From contig SFEX01000008.1 of assembly GCA_004557075.1 (NCBI GenBank), positions 124,001 through 188,000 on the forward strand: a stretch of 64,000 nucleotides of DNA. Direction: 5' to 3'. The DNA is from Clostridiales bacterium. Lineage in GTDB: Bacteria; Bacillota; Clostridia; Oscillospirales; Oscillospiraceae. Shown here piece after piece: positions 16,972 through 25,893 of this stretch. The notes below the pieces were generated by a model. It worked only from the letters and a program-made list of their open reading frames with translations, did no database searches and was not told the origin of the DNA. The translations under genes were made by a program, and so were the position numbers. Position 1 is the stretch's first letter. Each line of letters starts with the position of its first letter.

Positions 16972-17006
16972 AACCACCCCGGTTTTTGGCCGGTGGTGGT
17001 TTTTTC
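16972..17006 (+). terminator. Rho-independent terminator after the toxin-immunity pair
   Basis: AACCACC plus CCGG pairs with CCGG and GGTGGTT across a short loop, followed by a run of T. It lies in the 156-bp gap before the scaffold gene. The remainder of that gap shows another GC-rich inverted region but no gene. Confidence 0.75.
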
Positions 17007-17108
17007 ATACCATTTTCGCCGTTTCCCGGTGGTGGGCGGTAAACAGAACCGGGGAAATCGTGGTTCCTAACCCACGGTAAAAAAGGATTGCAGAAAGGAT
17101 GAACGCGC

Positions 17109-17732
17109 ATGACGAAAGAAAAGCTGATGGAATGGGGCCTGACTGAAGAACAGGCCAACAAGGTAATGGAGGGCCTGAACGGTTCCTTTGTTACCAAAGC
17201 CCGCTTCAATGAGATCAACACCGAATTGAGCGCCGCCAAGAAAACCATTGGTGAACGGGATGCCCAGCTTGAAGCATTGAAAAAGGCTTCCGGTGACACC
17301 AAAGCCCTTCAGGATCAAATCACCCAGCTTCAGGCCGACAACAAGAAGAAGGATGATGATCATGCCGCCGAACTGAAGAATCTGAAAATCAGCAATGCGG
17401 TTGAACTGGCCTTGACCGGCGCAAAGGCCAAAAACAACACCGCTGTTAAGGCGCTGTTGGTTGATTTCATCGGTAAGGCTGAATTGGCGGAGGATGGAAC
17501 TGTCAAGGGCCTTGATGATGAAATCAAGAAGTTGGTGGAAGGCAAGGACACGGCTTTTCTGTTCGATAAGACCGGCACCAAATTCAAGGGTGCCAAATCC
17601 GCTGAAAAGGGTGATGGCGCTGAAGGCGGCATGACCCTTGAAAAGCTGAAGGCCATGAACCCCTTGGATCGCTACAACTATTCCGTCAACCATCCTGACG
17701 AATACAAAGAACTTTATGGAGGTAATGAGTAA
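17109..17732 (+). CDS. Capsid scaffolding protein (phage GP20 family)
   Basis: A 207-residue protein with a long acidic/basic coiled-coil from about 35 to 105, then a hydrophobic ALLVDFIGKAEL region and a basic C-terminal part ending MNPLDRYNYSVNHPDEYKEL. This matches the GP20/scaffold family that precedes the major capsid gene in PBSX-like phages. The stop overlaps the capsid start (TAATG). It should be removed during prohead maturation. Confidence 0.88.
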   Translation: MTKEKLMEWGLTEEQANKVMEGLNGSFVTKARFNEINTELSAAKKTIGERDAQLEALKKASGDTKALQDQITQLQADNKKKDDDHAAELKNLKISNAVELALTGAKAKNNTAVKALLVDFIGKAELAEDGTVKGLDDEIKKLVEGKDTAFLFDKTGTKFKGAKSAEKGDGAEGGMTLEKLKAMNPLDRYNYSVNHPDEYKELYGGNE

Positions 17733-18646
17733 TGGCAAACACTGTCTATGATAACTTTTTCCTGTCCAATGAAATTGAAGATCAGTACCAGAGCCACCTT
17801 GATCTTCAGCAGTTTTGCACCGTGGACAACAACCTGACCGGCGTTGCTGGCATGGTTCGCAAGATTCACAAGTACAAGGCCACCGATGGCACCGAGAAAC
17901 TGACGATGGGCAACGGCAACACCAAGACCATTGAAGCCGGTTACACCGAGAAGGAATACCGGATTCAGATGGCACAGAACCGTTTCCAGTATTATGACGA
18001 GGAAGCCATGACCGATCCTATGGTGATCACCACCGGCACCCGTCACGCTGGTACGGATATGTTCAACACCGTGAACGCTGACATTTTCAGCGCTTTCAAC
18101 GAGGCCACCATGACCATTGTGACCACCGCCCTTGGCTTTGATGCCTTTGTGGATGGTGCGGCCATGCTGAATCTGGAAAACCTTGAAGGTGTGACCATCT
18201 TCGGCTTCGTCAACCCCGCTGATATGGCGAAACTTCGCAAGGCCCTGAAGGACGATCTGAAGTATGTGGAAGCATACGCCAAGCAGGGCTATGTTGGCAC
18301 CGTGGGTGGTATCAACATCTACACCAAGAAGAACGCCGAAACCGGCAAAGTGGTCATTGCCACCAAGGAAGCTGTTACCCTGTTCAACAAGAAGGGTACG
18401 GAAGTGGAACAGGAGCGTGAAGGCAACATCCGCCGCAACACGGTTTATTCCCGCAAGTATTACCTTGCGGCCATGACCAATGAAGCCAAGGCGGTTAAGA
18501 TCATCGTGGGTTCTGCCAAGACCACCGCTGATGAAACTGTTCAGAGCAAGAAGGTTTATTACAAGCCTTCCGGCATTGGCTATGTGGTTGGAACCCCCAA
18601 GACCAACCCCAAAACTGAAGGCTTCTACGAGATTACGGCGGCGTAA
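17732..18646 (+). CDS. Major capsid protein
   Basis: A 304-residue protein directly after the scaffold. It has the pattern of clostridial HK97-fold capsid proteins: an N-terminal QFCTVDNNLTG, central RHAGTDMFNTVNADIFSAFNE and GFVNPADMAKLRKALKDD, and a late REGNIRRNTVYSRKYYLAAM. No N-terminal delta domain is fused, consistent with a separate scaffold. It has a strong GGAGG site overlapping the scaffold's end. Confidence 0.88.
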   Translation: MANTVYDNFFLSNEIEDQYQSHLDLQQFCTVDNNLTGVAGMVRKIHKYKATDGTEKLTMGNGNTKTIEAGYTEKEYRIQMAQNRFQYYDEEAMTDPMVITTGTRHAGTDMFNTVNADIFSAFNEATMTIVTTALGFDAFVDGAAMLNLENLEGVTIFGFVNPADMAKLRKALKDDLKYVEAYAKQGYVGTVGGINIYTKKNAETGKVVIATKEAVTLFNKKGTEVEQEREGNIRRNTVYSRKYYLAAMTNEAKAVKIIVGSAKTTADETVQSKKVYYKPSGIGYVVGTPKTNPKTEGFYEITAA

Positions 18647-18664
18647 GGAAGGCGGTGATCCCCG

Positions 18665-19045
18665 TTGCGTGATCAAGTGATTTCCATGCTTACGGCCCTT
18701 GGCGTAACGGGGGCCGCTACTGATCCGCTGTTGGATATTCTTCTTCAGAATGTTCAACAGCGGATTCTTAACAAAACCAATCAATCTGTGATCCCGGAAG
18801 GGTTGGAAAGCGTGGCTGTTTATATGGCCGTGGGTGAATACCTGAACGCAAAAAAGGCTACGGGGCAACTTACAGGGTTTGATCTGGATGCGGCAATCAA
18901 GCAAATTCAGGAAGGTGACACCAATACTGTGTTTGCGCTTGGAGAAGGGAGCCTGACACCGGAACAGAGGTTGAATGTGCTGATTGACCATCTGATCAAT
19001 GGCCGTTCTGATGAACTGTACCGGTTCAGGAAAATGGTATGGTGA
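18665..19045 (+). CDS. Head-tail connector protein (gp6-like)
   Basis: A 126-residue helical protein starting at TTG 18665, preceded by GGCGGTGA. The layout LLDILLQNVQQRILNKTN followed by SVAVYMAVGEYLN is the usual helical connector (adaptor) that binds under the portal. It is the first gene after the capsid, as in other PBSX-type phages. Confidence 0.8.
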   Translation: MRDQVISMLTALGVTGAATDPLLDILLQNVQQRILNKTNQSVIPEGLESVAVYMAVGEYLNAKKATGQLTGFDLDAAIKQIQEGDTNTVFALGEGSLTPEQRLNVLIDHLINGRSDELYRFRKMVW

Positions 19046-19407
19046 ACGCCCAGCGCAAGACCCTTGAACGGCTTTGGAAGGATCGCTGTACCGTCTATCA
19101 CCGGGTAAAGGTGACAGACCCCAAAACCAAACTCACTGATTTTGATGAAAAGCCGCTTCTTCAGGATCAGCCCTGTAAACTGTCTTTTGAAACCTTAAAT
19201 TCAACTGATGGTGATCATGTTGCCACGGTTGCCCAATCCGTGAAGCTGTTCATTTCCCCTGATGTTGAAATCCCCGCTGGTTGCAAAATTGTTGTGACCC
19301 GTTTCAATGATTTGGAACGAACCTTCACCTATTCCAGAAGCGGTGAACCGGGGATTTTCACCAACCATCAAGAAATCATGTTGGAGCCTTTCAAGGGGTA
19401 CGCCTGA
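19039..19407 (+). CDS. Head closure/stopper protein
   Basis: A 122-residue beta-rich protein. The segment DRCTVYHRVKVTDPKTKLTD followed by QPCKLSFETL is typical of the SPP1 gp16/head-closure family. It overlaps both neighbours by a few bases. It should seal the connector after packaging. Confidence 0.75.
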   Translation: MVNAQRKTLERLWKDRCTVYHRVKVTDPKTKLTDFDEKPLLQDQPCKLSFETLNSTDGDHVATVAQSVKLFISPDVEIPAGCKIVVTRFNDLERTFTYSRSGEPGIFTNHQEIMLEPFKGYA

Positions 19408-19898
19408 TGGCCCGGTGGGGAAAATGTGATTTCAGAGAACTTGAACAGTTGAACAAGCGCCTTGAACAGCTTTCTTCCGTGGATTTTGATGCTTTTTGCC
19501 GAAAAATGTCCAATGAGATTGCCGCAAGGCTTTTGGCAAAGGTAAAGAAAAGAACGCCTGTTGGGGTGGTTCCGGGATATGCCACCGATGAAGCAAAGGA
19601 AGAATATTGGTCAGGATATGAGGGCGGCACCCTTCGGGACGCTTGGACAATCCTTCCTGTTGAAAAACAGGGTGATCAATACATTGTAACGGTGGTGAAT
19701 AACACCGAATACGCTTCCTATGTGGAATATGGACACCGGCAAACACCGGGCCGATATGTCCCGGCCTTGGGTAAGAGCCTGAAGGCAAGTTGGGTGAAAG
19801 GGCGCTTCATGCTGACCATTTCCACCCAAGAACTTGAAACCCAAGCCCCCGCATTGTTGCAACAGAAATTGTACCTGTTTTTGAAGGAAGTGTTTTAA
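19407..19898 (+). CDS. HK97 gp10-like tail completion protein
   Basis: A 163-residue protein. FCRKMSNEIAARLLAKVKKRTPVG is the gp10 N-terminal helix and turn, followed by a body with VVNNTEYASYVEYGHRQTPG and RFMLTISTQELE near the end. These are the hallmarks of the HK97 gp10 family, which completes the tail-proximal end of the head-tail joint. The stop overlaps the next start (TAATG). Confidence 0.88.
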   Translation: MARWGKCDFRELEQLNKRLEQLSSVDFDAFCRKMSNEIAARLLAKVKKRTPVGVVPGYATDEAKEEYWSGYEGGTLRDAWTILPVEKQGDQYIVTVVNNTEYASYVEYGHRQTPGRYVPALGKSLKASWVKGRFMLTISTQELETQAPALLQQKLYLFLKEVF

Positions 19899-20329
19899 TG
19901 CTGAATGAAATTATCAAAGGAATTTCAATGGCGCTGAACACCGCCTTTGGGGATGGATATGAAATCTATCAAAATGATGTGGAACAGGACTTGAAAGAAG
20001 GCTGTTTCTTCATTCAGGTTTTGAAACCCGAACTTTCCCCGTTGTTGGGGCGGCGTTCTATGAAACGGAACCCGTTTGATGTTCTGTATTTTCCAAAGGC
20101 CCCCGGAAATAATGCTGAAATGTTCACCGTTGCGGAAACGCTGATGGAGTGTTTGACCCTGATCAGCCTTCCCAACGGTGATCTTTTGCATGGAACCGGT
20201 ATGAATTATGAAGTGGTGGATGGGGTTCTTCATTTCATGGTGAACTTCAACTTGCCGCTGATTCGGCCCTATGATGAAACCTATATGGAAACCTTGGAAA
20301 CCGATGTTGGAACGGTGGGAGGGGGTTAA
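19898..20329 (+). CDS. Tail terminator-type protein (XkdJ region)
   Basis: A 143-residue protein starting in a TAATG overlap. The pattern QNDVEQDLKEGCFFIQVLKP, then RRSMKRNPFDVLYFP, then a LHFMVNFNLPLIRP strand, occurs in phage DUF6838-type/minor tail proteins placed between gp10-like and sheath genes. It probably caps the tail tube at the head end. Confidence 0.7.
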   Translation: MLNEIIKGISMALNTAFGDGYEIYQNDVEQDLKEGCFFIQVLKPELSPLLGRRSMKRNPFDVLYFPKAPGNNAEMFTVAETLMECLTLISLPNGDLLHGTGMNYEVVDGVLHFMVNFNLPLIRPYDETYMETLETDVGTVGGG

Positions 20330-20331
20330 AA

Positions 20332-20547
20332 ATGGCTACCAGCACCAAAACGAAAAAGCCCAAGGCAACAGAAGCGGCCCCGCCCGTTTCCAAGGCCCCG
20401 GCTTTTCCCAAGGAAAGAATTTTGACTTTCCAGAGATACGCCAAACGGCGTGATCTTCTGTCCACCTTGCTGAAGGATGGGCAGGAATACACCCATGATC
20501 AGGTTCAAAGCCTGATTGAAAACTTTATGAAAGGCAAGGTGAAGTAA
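20332..20547 (+). CDS. Small phage protein before sheath, 71 aa
   Basis: A basic, Lys/Ala/Pro-rich N terminus is followed by a short helical part (KERILTFQRYAKRRDLLSTL). Equivalent small genes precede the sheath gene in other clostridial myophages. The function is unknown; it may be a tail assembly or regulatory peptide. Confidence 0.65.
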   Translation: MATSTKTKKPKATEAAPPVSKAPAFPKERILTFQRYAKRRDLLSTLLKDGQEYTHDQVQSLIENFMKGKVK

Positions 20548-20548
20548 T

Positions 20549-21865
20549 ATGGCCCTTGGCGGCGGTACTTTTCTGACGCAGAATAAAATTCTGCCCGGTG
20601 CTTACATCAACTTCATTTCCGTTGCGAATGCAAGCGCCACCCTGTCTGATCGTGGCATTGCTACGATCCCCCTTGACATGAATTGGGGGCCTGAAAATCA
20701 GGTTATGACCGTGGAACTGGCTGACTTCCTGAAGAACAGTCAGAAGATTTTCGGTTATGCCTATACTGCGGATGAACTGAAGCCCATGCGTGAGATTTTC
20801 AAACACGCAAAGACGGTGTATTTCTTCCGCCTGAACGCTTCCGGTGTGAAAGCGGCCAACACCTTCTGTACGGCCAAATACCCCGGAACCCGTGGTAACA
20901 GCTTGCGGACTGTGATCACGGAAAATGAGAACAGCACCAGTGAAGCCAAACTGTATGATGTGGCAACCTACCTTGACACGGTTCAGGTTGACCTTCAGAC
21001 CGGTGTTGCTTCTCTGGCCGATCTGAAGCCCAATGATTATGTGGACTGGATCACCGGCGCAAGCATTTCCCTTACGGCTTCCCTTCCTCTGAAGAACGGC
21101 ACCAATGGCACCGTTGAGGATGCGGCCTATCAGACCTATCTTGACAAGATGGAAGCCTATAACTTCAACGCTATGGGTTGCCCGTCCAACAACCCCACTA
21201 TTTCCGCCCTGTTCGCCGCTTTCTGTGAGCGTATGCGGGATGATGTGGGTAAGAAGTTTCAGGTGGTTTGCTTCCGCAATCTGGCCGATTATGAAGGCGT
21301 GGTGAGTGTCAAGAACACCATTGCCGGTGAAACCGATGATCCCGCCCTGATTCCTTGGGTTACCGGCGTGATTGCTGGAACCGCTGTGAACAAGAGCGCA
21401 ACCAACATGGATTATGATGGTGAATATGCCATTGATACCGATTACACCCAGACCGAACTGGAAAACGGTATCAAGGAAGGTTCTTTCATGTTCCATCAGG
21501 TGGATGAAAAGGTTGTTGTTCTGGAGGACATCAACACTTTCATTTCCGTTACGGATGTGAAATCCAGCGACTTTTCCAGCAACCAGACCATCCGGGTTTT
21601 GGATCAGATCGCCAATGACATTGCGGTTCTGTTCGGCAAGAAGTACATCGGCAAGGTTCCCAATGATGCTTCTGGTCGGGTGAGCCTGTGGAACGATATT
21701 GTGAAGCACCACACCGAACTTCAGAATATCCGGGCCATTGAGAATTTCAGCGGCGATAATGTGACCGTGGCGCAGGGCGATACCAAAAAGGCGGTTGTGG
21801 TGACGGACTATGTTACCCCCGTCAACGCTATGGCACAGCTTTACATGACTGTCTATGTGCAGTAA
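20549..21865 (+). CDS. Tail sheath protein (XkdK-like)
   Basis: A 438-residue protein with sheath features: an N-terminal PGAYINFISVAN strand, a GIATIPLDMNWGPENQVMTV fold entry and a C-terminal domain with SNQTIRVLDQIANDIAVLFGKKYIG. The sheath contracts to drive the tube through the cell envelope, so this gene defines the prophage as myovirus-type. The adjoining tube gene follows in the standard order. Confidence 0.93.
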   Translation: MALGGGTFLTQNKILPGAYINFISVANASATLSDRGIATIPLDMNWGPENQVMTVELADFLKNSQKIFGYAYTADELKPMREIFKHAKTVYFFRLNASGVKAANTFCTAKYPGTRGNSLRTVITENENSTSEAKLYDVATYLDTVQVDLQTGVASLADLKPNDYVDWITGASISLTASLPLKNGTNGTVEDAAYQTYLDKMEAYNFNAMGCPSNNPTISALFAAFCERMRDDVGKKFQVVCFRNLADYEGVVSVKNTIAGETDDPALIPWVTGVIAGTAVNKSATNMDYDGEYAIDTDYTQTELENGIKEGSFMFHQVDEKVVVLEDINTFISVTDVKSSDFSSNQTIRVLDQIANDIAVLFGKKYIGKVPNDASGRVSLWNDIVKHHTELQNIRAIENFSGDNVTVAQGDTKKAVVVTDYVTPVNAMAQLYMTVYVQ

Positions 21866-21884
21866 GAAAGGGGTGTAAATCGGT

Positions 21885-22355
21885 ATGAATACGGTAATGA
21901 ATGCGAAAGATACCGTTTCCGCTTCTCTTGCGGAATGCTTTGTGACCATCGGTGATCGCCGCTTGAACTTCATGCAGGCAATCAACCTTGAAGCCAAGTT
22001 TGAGAAGAACAAAACGGAAGTGCCTATTTTGGGCAAGACCGGCAAAGGCAATAAAGCCACCGGCTGGAAGGGTACGGGTTCCGCCACCTTCCACTACAAC
22101 ACTTCCATCTTCCGGGAAATGCTGAAGCAGTACAAGGACACCGGCGAGGATGTTTACTTTGACATTCAGGTGACCAATGAAGATCCCACTTCTTCTGTTG
22201 GCCGTCAGACGGTGATCCTGAAGGATTGCAATGTGGATGGTGGTATCCTTGCCAAGTTTGACGCTGATGCGGAATACTTGGATGAAGATATGGATTTCAC
22301 CTTTGAAGATTTCGATATGCCCGAAACCTTCGCCATGCTTGCCGGGATGGAGTAA
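21885..22355 (+). CDS. Tail tube protein (XkdM-like)
   Basis: A 156-residue protein carrying the XkdM pattern: CFVTIGDRRLNFMQAINLEA, LGKTGKGNKATGWKGTGSAT and the closing DFTFEDFDMPETF. It forms the inner tube inside the sheath. GAAAGGGGTG precedes the ATG, and a strong terminator follows the gene. Confidence 0.92.
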   Translation: MNTVMNAKDTVSASLAECFVTIGDRRLNFMQAINLEAKFEKNKTEVPILGKTGKGNKATGWKGTGSATFHYNTSIFREMLKQYKDTGEDVYFDIQVTNEDPTSSVGRQTVILKDCNVDGGILAKFDADAEYLDEDMDFTFEDFDMPETFAMLAGME

Positions 22356-22364
22356 GACCGCTAC

Positions 22365-22397
22365 CCCGGCCCTGATTTGGGGCCGGGGTTTTCTTTT
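22365..22397 (+). terminator. Terminator between tube and tail-chaperone genes
   Basis: Perfect 9-bp stem CCCCGGCCC/GGGCCGGGG with a 7-base loop, followed by TTTTCTTTTT. It probably sets a high tube:chaperone transcript ratio by partial readthrough. Confidence 0.85.
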
Positions 22398-22420
22398 TAC
22401 AAAAAATAGGAGGAACTTTT

Positions 22421-22846
22421 ATGAATCTGTCTGCTTTTCTGGCTGAAAATGCCATTGCCGTTGAGAATGTGAAATTTGCCGCTTCCAAGCGGTTCATGGG
22501 CGAGGACAACAAGCCCATTCTGTGGGAGATCAAGACTATTACCGGCACCGAGGATGAAGCCCTTCGGAAAGCGTGTGCCAAGCGGGTTCCTATCCCCGGC
22601 AAGAAGAACCAGTATCAGAAGGAAACTGACTATGATCAGTACCTTGGCAAACTGGCCGTTGCCTGTACGGTTTTCCCCGATCTGAACAACAAGGAACTTC
22701 AGGACAGCTATCATGTTATGGGCGCTGAAGCCCTTCTGAAAACCATGCTGACCCCCGGCGAATATGCCGATTATGTGCAGAAGGTTCAGGAGGTTTGCGG
22801 CTTTGATACCACCCTTCAGGACGAGGTGGACGAGGCAAAAAACTAA
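22421..22846 (+). CDS. Tail assembly chaperone, zero-frame product (XkdN-like, gpG analogue)
   Basis: A 141-residue protein with IKTITGTEDEALRKACAKRV, YLGKLAVACTVFPDLNNKELQ and LLKTMLTPGEYADYVQKVQEV, the XkdN pattern. It is the short form of a pair made by ribosomal frameshifting near its stop codon. The pair coats the tape measure protein during tail assembly. Confidence 0.9.
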   Translation: MNLSAFLAENAIAVENVKFAASKRFMGEDNKPILWEIKTITGTEDEALRKACAKRVPIPGKKNQYQKETDYDQYLGKLAVACTVFPDLNNKELQDSYHVMGAEALLKTMLTPGEYADYVQKVQEVCGFDTTLQDEVDEAKN

Positions 22847-23034
22847 TCAATGAAGGTGATGGTGAAGCGAATATTGCTTACTATTGCCTTCATGAACTGC
22901 ATTTGATCCCTTCCGCTTTTCTTGCTTTACCCCGGAAAGAAAGGGCCTTCATCATTGCGGCTATTGAAATCCGGGTTGAAAAGGAAAAGAAAAAGCAGAA
23001 GGAAATTGAACGAAAACAGCGCCGGGGGAAGTGA
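22421..23034 (+). CDS. Tail assembly chaperone, -1 frameshift product (gpGT analogue)
   Basis: The heptamer A AAA AAC (22837-22843) lies in the correct phase (GCA AAA AAC) just before the zero-frame TAA. Slipping back one base extends the protein by ~63 residues through an otherwise unexplained 190-bp gap to TGA 23032-23034. The extension (YYCLHELHLIPSAF, LPRKERAFIIAAIEIRVE, then a Lys-rich tail) has the composition of known T-domain extensions. It has no start codon of its own, so frameshifting is the natural explanation. Confidence 0.82.
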
Positions 23035-23072
23035 TTTCCCCGGCATTCCCTTTGGAAAGGTGGTGATCCCTA

Positions 23073-25208
23073 TTGGCAACGATCCGCACGGCTATTGCCC
23101 TGTATGATGGTGTGACTTCCCCGCTTCACAGTATGCAGAAGGCCATGAATATTGTGCTGAACAGCTTTGAAGCCATGCAAAGGGCTTCCAGCAATGCGGT
23201 TGATGTTTCGGCAATTCAGGAAGCCCGTGATGAATTGGCAAAAGCGGAAACCGCTTTTGATTCTATCGAACAGAGTATCAGGGATGCCGACAACCAACAG
23301 CAGAAATTCAATGGTTCTATCAGGGCCGGTTCTTCCGCCGCTGATGGGCTTTGGAACAAGCTGAAGGGAATTGCGGCCACCGTGGGTGGTATTGCTGGAC
23401 TGAATAAGGTGCTTGGGATTTCTGATCAGCTTACCAGCACCAACGCCCGGTTGAACAATGCCATGGTGAACTTTGATGATGGCGGGAGCCTTGACGAACT
23501 GCAAAAGAAGGTAATGGCTTCGGCACAGCGTTCCCGTTCTTATTACATGGACACCGCCGCCGCTGTTGCCAAGTTGGGCATGAACGCCAAGGATGCCTTT
23601 GGAAACATGGATGAAGTGATCATGTTTTCCGAATTGGTCAACAAACAATTCGTGAATGGCGGCGCAAGCGCCCAAGAACAGGCGGCTTCCATGCTTCAGC
23701 TTACACAGGCAATGGCTTCCGGTGTTCTGCGTGGTGAGGAATTGAACAGCATTTTTGAAAATGCCCCCGGCATTATTCAAAGCATTGCTGATTATCTGGA
23801 TGTTCCCATTGGACAGATCAGAACAATGGCTTCTGAAGGACAGATCACCGCCGATATTGTCAAGAACGCCATGTTTGCGGCGGCTGATGATATTGAAGAA
23901 AAATTCAATAGTATGCCCAAGACTTGGGGCCAAATCTGGACTTCCATGAAGAATAAGGCCCTTTCCATCTTTGCCCCGATCCTGAACAAGCTGAACCAGA
24001 TTGCCAACAGTTCCAAGTTTGAAACCGTGACCAATGGTGTTATCAATGGCCTTGCCGCCATTGCTTCTGTTGCCACGGGGGTTCTTGATCTGCTGATCAA
24101 CGGAGCTTCTTGGGTTGTTGATAATTGGAGTTGGATTTCTCCAATCGTTTTGGGTGTGGCTGGTGCTTATGTGGTTCTTCACGGGGCCATGATCGCCTAC
24201 AACACCATTCAGGCCATTACCAATGGGCTTGCCGCAATTTCCGCCGCCCGATCCGCTATCAAGGCCGGTGCCACCCTTGCGGAAGCGGCGGCAACTACCA
24301 CGGCCACCGGCGCACAGGTGGGGTTGAATGCCGCTTTGCTGGCCTGTCCTATCACTTGGATCATCATCGGTATCATTGCGCTGATCGCCCTGTTCTATGC
24401 GGCTGTGGCGGCGGTGAACAAGTTTGCTGGAACCAGCGTTTCCGCCACCGGCATTATCTGCGGGGTGTTTATGGCGGCGCTGGCCTTTATCGGAAACATC
24501 TTCATTGCCCTGTGGAATGTGGCCGCTGAAGTATTTGTTCTGATCTATAACCTTGTGGCTACGGTTGCCAACTTCATTGGAACAGTATTCAATGATCCTG
24601 TGGCGGCTGTGGTTCACCTGTTCTTTGATTTGGCTGATACGGTGCTTGGGGTGCTTCAGGCGCTTGCTTCTGCCATTGACGCTATCTTTGGTTCTAACCT
24701 TTCCGGGGCGGTTCAGGGATGGCGTGATTCTCTTGGCGGTTGGGTTGATGAAACCTTTGGCAAGGGAACGGAAGTAATGGCGAAAATGAACGCTGATGAT
24801 CTGAAGCTGGATCGGTTTGAATACGGGGCCGCTTTTGATCTTGGGTACAACTTCGGTGAAGGCATTGACAACAAGGTTTCTGGCCTGTTTGATGGTTCCC
24901 TGATGGATTCCATGGGAGCCTTTGACCTTGGCAACACCCTTGATGGTATCTATGGCAACACCGGCGATACGGCCAACAATACAGCGGCCACCGCTGATGC
25001 TTTGGATATTACGGAAGAAGATTTGTCCTATTTGCGTGATATTGCAGAGCGTGAAGCAATCAACCGGTTCACCACCGCTGAAATCAAGGTTGAACAGAAC
25101 AACACCAATTACATTGACAAGGAAACTGATCTGGATGGGATCATGGATGCTTGGGCCAATGACTTTGCTGAAAAGCTGGATGTTTCTGAAGAAGGGGTGC
25201 ATGAGTAA
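23073..25208 (+). CDS. Tape measure protein
   Basis: 711 residues, starting at TTG 23073 after AAAGGTGGTGATCCC. It has an N-terminal coiled-coil (about 20-85), a tape-measure core with MLQLTQAMASGVLRGEELNS and IFENAPGIIQSIADYLDVP near 210-240, and several hydrophobic segments between 330 and 540 (IIIGIIALIALFYAAVAAV and others) that may act in membrane entry. It sets tail length. It is followed without a gap by the LysM gene. Confidence 0.93.
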   Translation: MATIRTAIALYDGVTSPLHSMQKAMNIVLNSFEAMQRASSNAVDVSAIQEARDELAKAETAFDSIEQSIRDADNQQQKFNGSIRAGSSAADGLWNKLKGIAATVGGIAGLNKVLGISDQLTSTNARLNNAMVNFDDGGSLDELQKKVMASAQRSRSYYMDTAAAVAKLGMNAKDAFGNMDEVIMFSELVNKQFVNGGASAQEQAASMLQLTQAMASGVLRGEELNSIFENAPGIIQSIADYLDVPIGQIRTMASEGQITADIVKNAMFAAADDIEEKFNSMPKTWGQIWTSMKNKALSIFAPILNKLNQIANSSKFETVTNGVINGLAAIASVATGVLDLLINGASWVVDNWSWISPIVLGVAGAYVVLHGAMIAYNTIQAITNGLAAISAARSAIKAGATLAEAAATTTATGAQVGLNAALLACPITWIIIGIIALIALFYAAVAAVNKFAGTSVSATGIICGVFMAALAFIGNIFIALWNVAAEVFVLIYNLVATVANFIGTVFNDPVAAVVHLFFDLADTVLGVLQALASAIDAIFGSNLSGAVQGWRDSLGGWVDETFGKGTEVMAKMNADDLKLDRFEYGAAFDLGYNFGEGIDNKVSGLFDGSLMDSMGAFDLGNTLDGIYGNTGDTANNTAATADALDITEEDLSYLRDIAEREAINRFTTAEIKVEQNNTNYIDKETDLDGIMDAWANDFAEKLDVSEEGVHE

Positions 25209-25879
25209 TGGCATACAAAATGTATCTTGCGGGTGTGCTTATGCCCATCACCCCTTCCAAGGTGACGGTGAAGATCAATAACCAGAACAAAACCATGACC
25301 CTGATCAACGGGGAAGAAATCAACATTTTGAAGGCCGCTGGCCTTTCTGATGTGTCCTTTGAACTGTTGCTTCCCCAAGTTTCCTATCCGTTCACCAACG
25401 GCGGCGCACAATCCGCCAACTATTATCTTTCCCTGTTTGAACGGCTGAAAACCAGCAAGACCCCGTTTCAATGGATTCTGAACCGGCAAAGGCCACGGGG
25501 CGGAATGTTCTTCTATACCAACATGACGGTTGGCATGGAAAACTATGAAATTGTGGATGATGCCGGGGCCGGGTTTGATGTGAAAGTGAAAGTGAGCTTG
25601 AAGCAATATCGGGCATACGGCACCAAAACCGTTACCATCAAACCCGCCACCACTACAACCGAAACCCCCAAGGCTACGGTTCAGGCGGCACCCCGGCCCA
25701 CTACCACAGCCCCGAAAACAACCACCTACACCGTGAAATCTGGTGATTGTCTTTGGAATATCGCCAAGAAATATCTTGGGGACGGTTCCCGATACACTGA
25801 AATCTATAATCTGAACAAGGATAAGATCAAAAACCCGAACCTGATTTATACCGGTCAGGTTCTTACTTTGCCTTCCTGA
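25208..25879 (+). CDS. LysM-domain tail protein (XkdP-like)
   Basis: A 223-residue protein. The N-terminal ~135 residues form the XkdP/gp53-like base domain. A Thr/Pro-rich linker follows (about 145-175), then a LysM domain (TYTVKSGDCLWNIAKKYLG, NKDKIKNPNLIYTGQVLTLP). It links the baseplate to the tape measure and may touch peptidoglycan. The start overlaps the tape measure stop (TAATG). Confidence 0.92.
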   Translation: MAYKMYLAGVLMPITPSKVTVKINNQNKTMTLINGEEINILKAAGLSDVSFELLLPQVSYPFTNGGAQSANYYLSLFERLKTSKTPFQWILNRQRPRGGMFFYTNMTVGMENYEIVDDAGAGFDVKVKVSLKQYRAYGTKTVTIKPATTTTETPKATVQAAPRPTTTAPKTTTYTVKSGDCLWNIAKKYLGDGSRYTEIYNLNKDKIKNPNLIYTGQVLTLPS

Positions 25880-25893
25880 AAGGGGTGATCCCG

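Noticed and set aside
23070..25214. 714-aa minus-strand ORF opposite the tape measure gene
   Set aside because: It mirrors the tape measure gene almost exactly, lacks a ribosome site and has no domain text; it is a shadow of GC-skewed codons. The same holds for the long minus ORFs at 20525-22087, 29307-31175 and 61960-63573.
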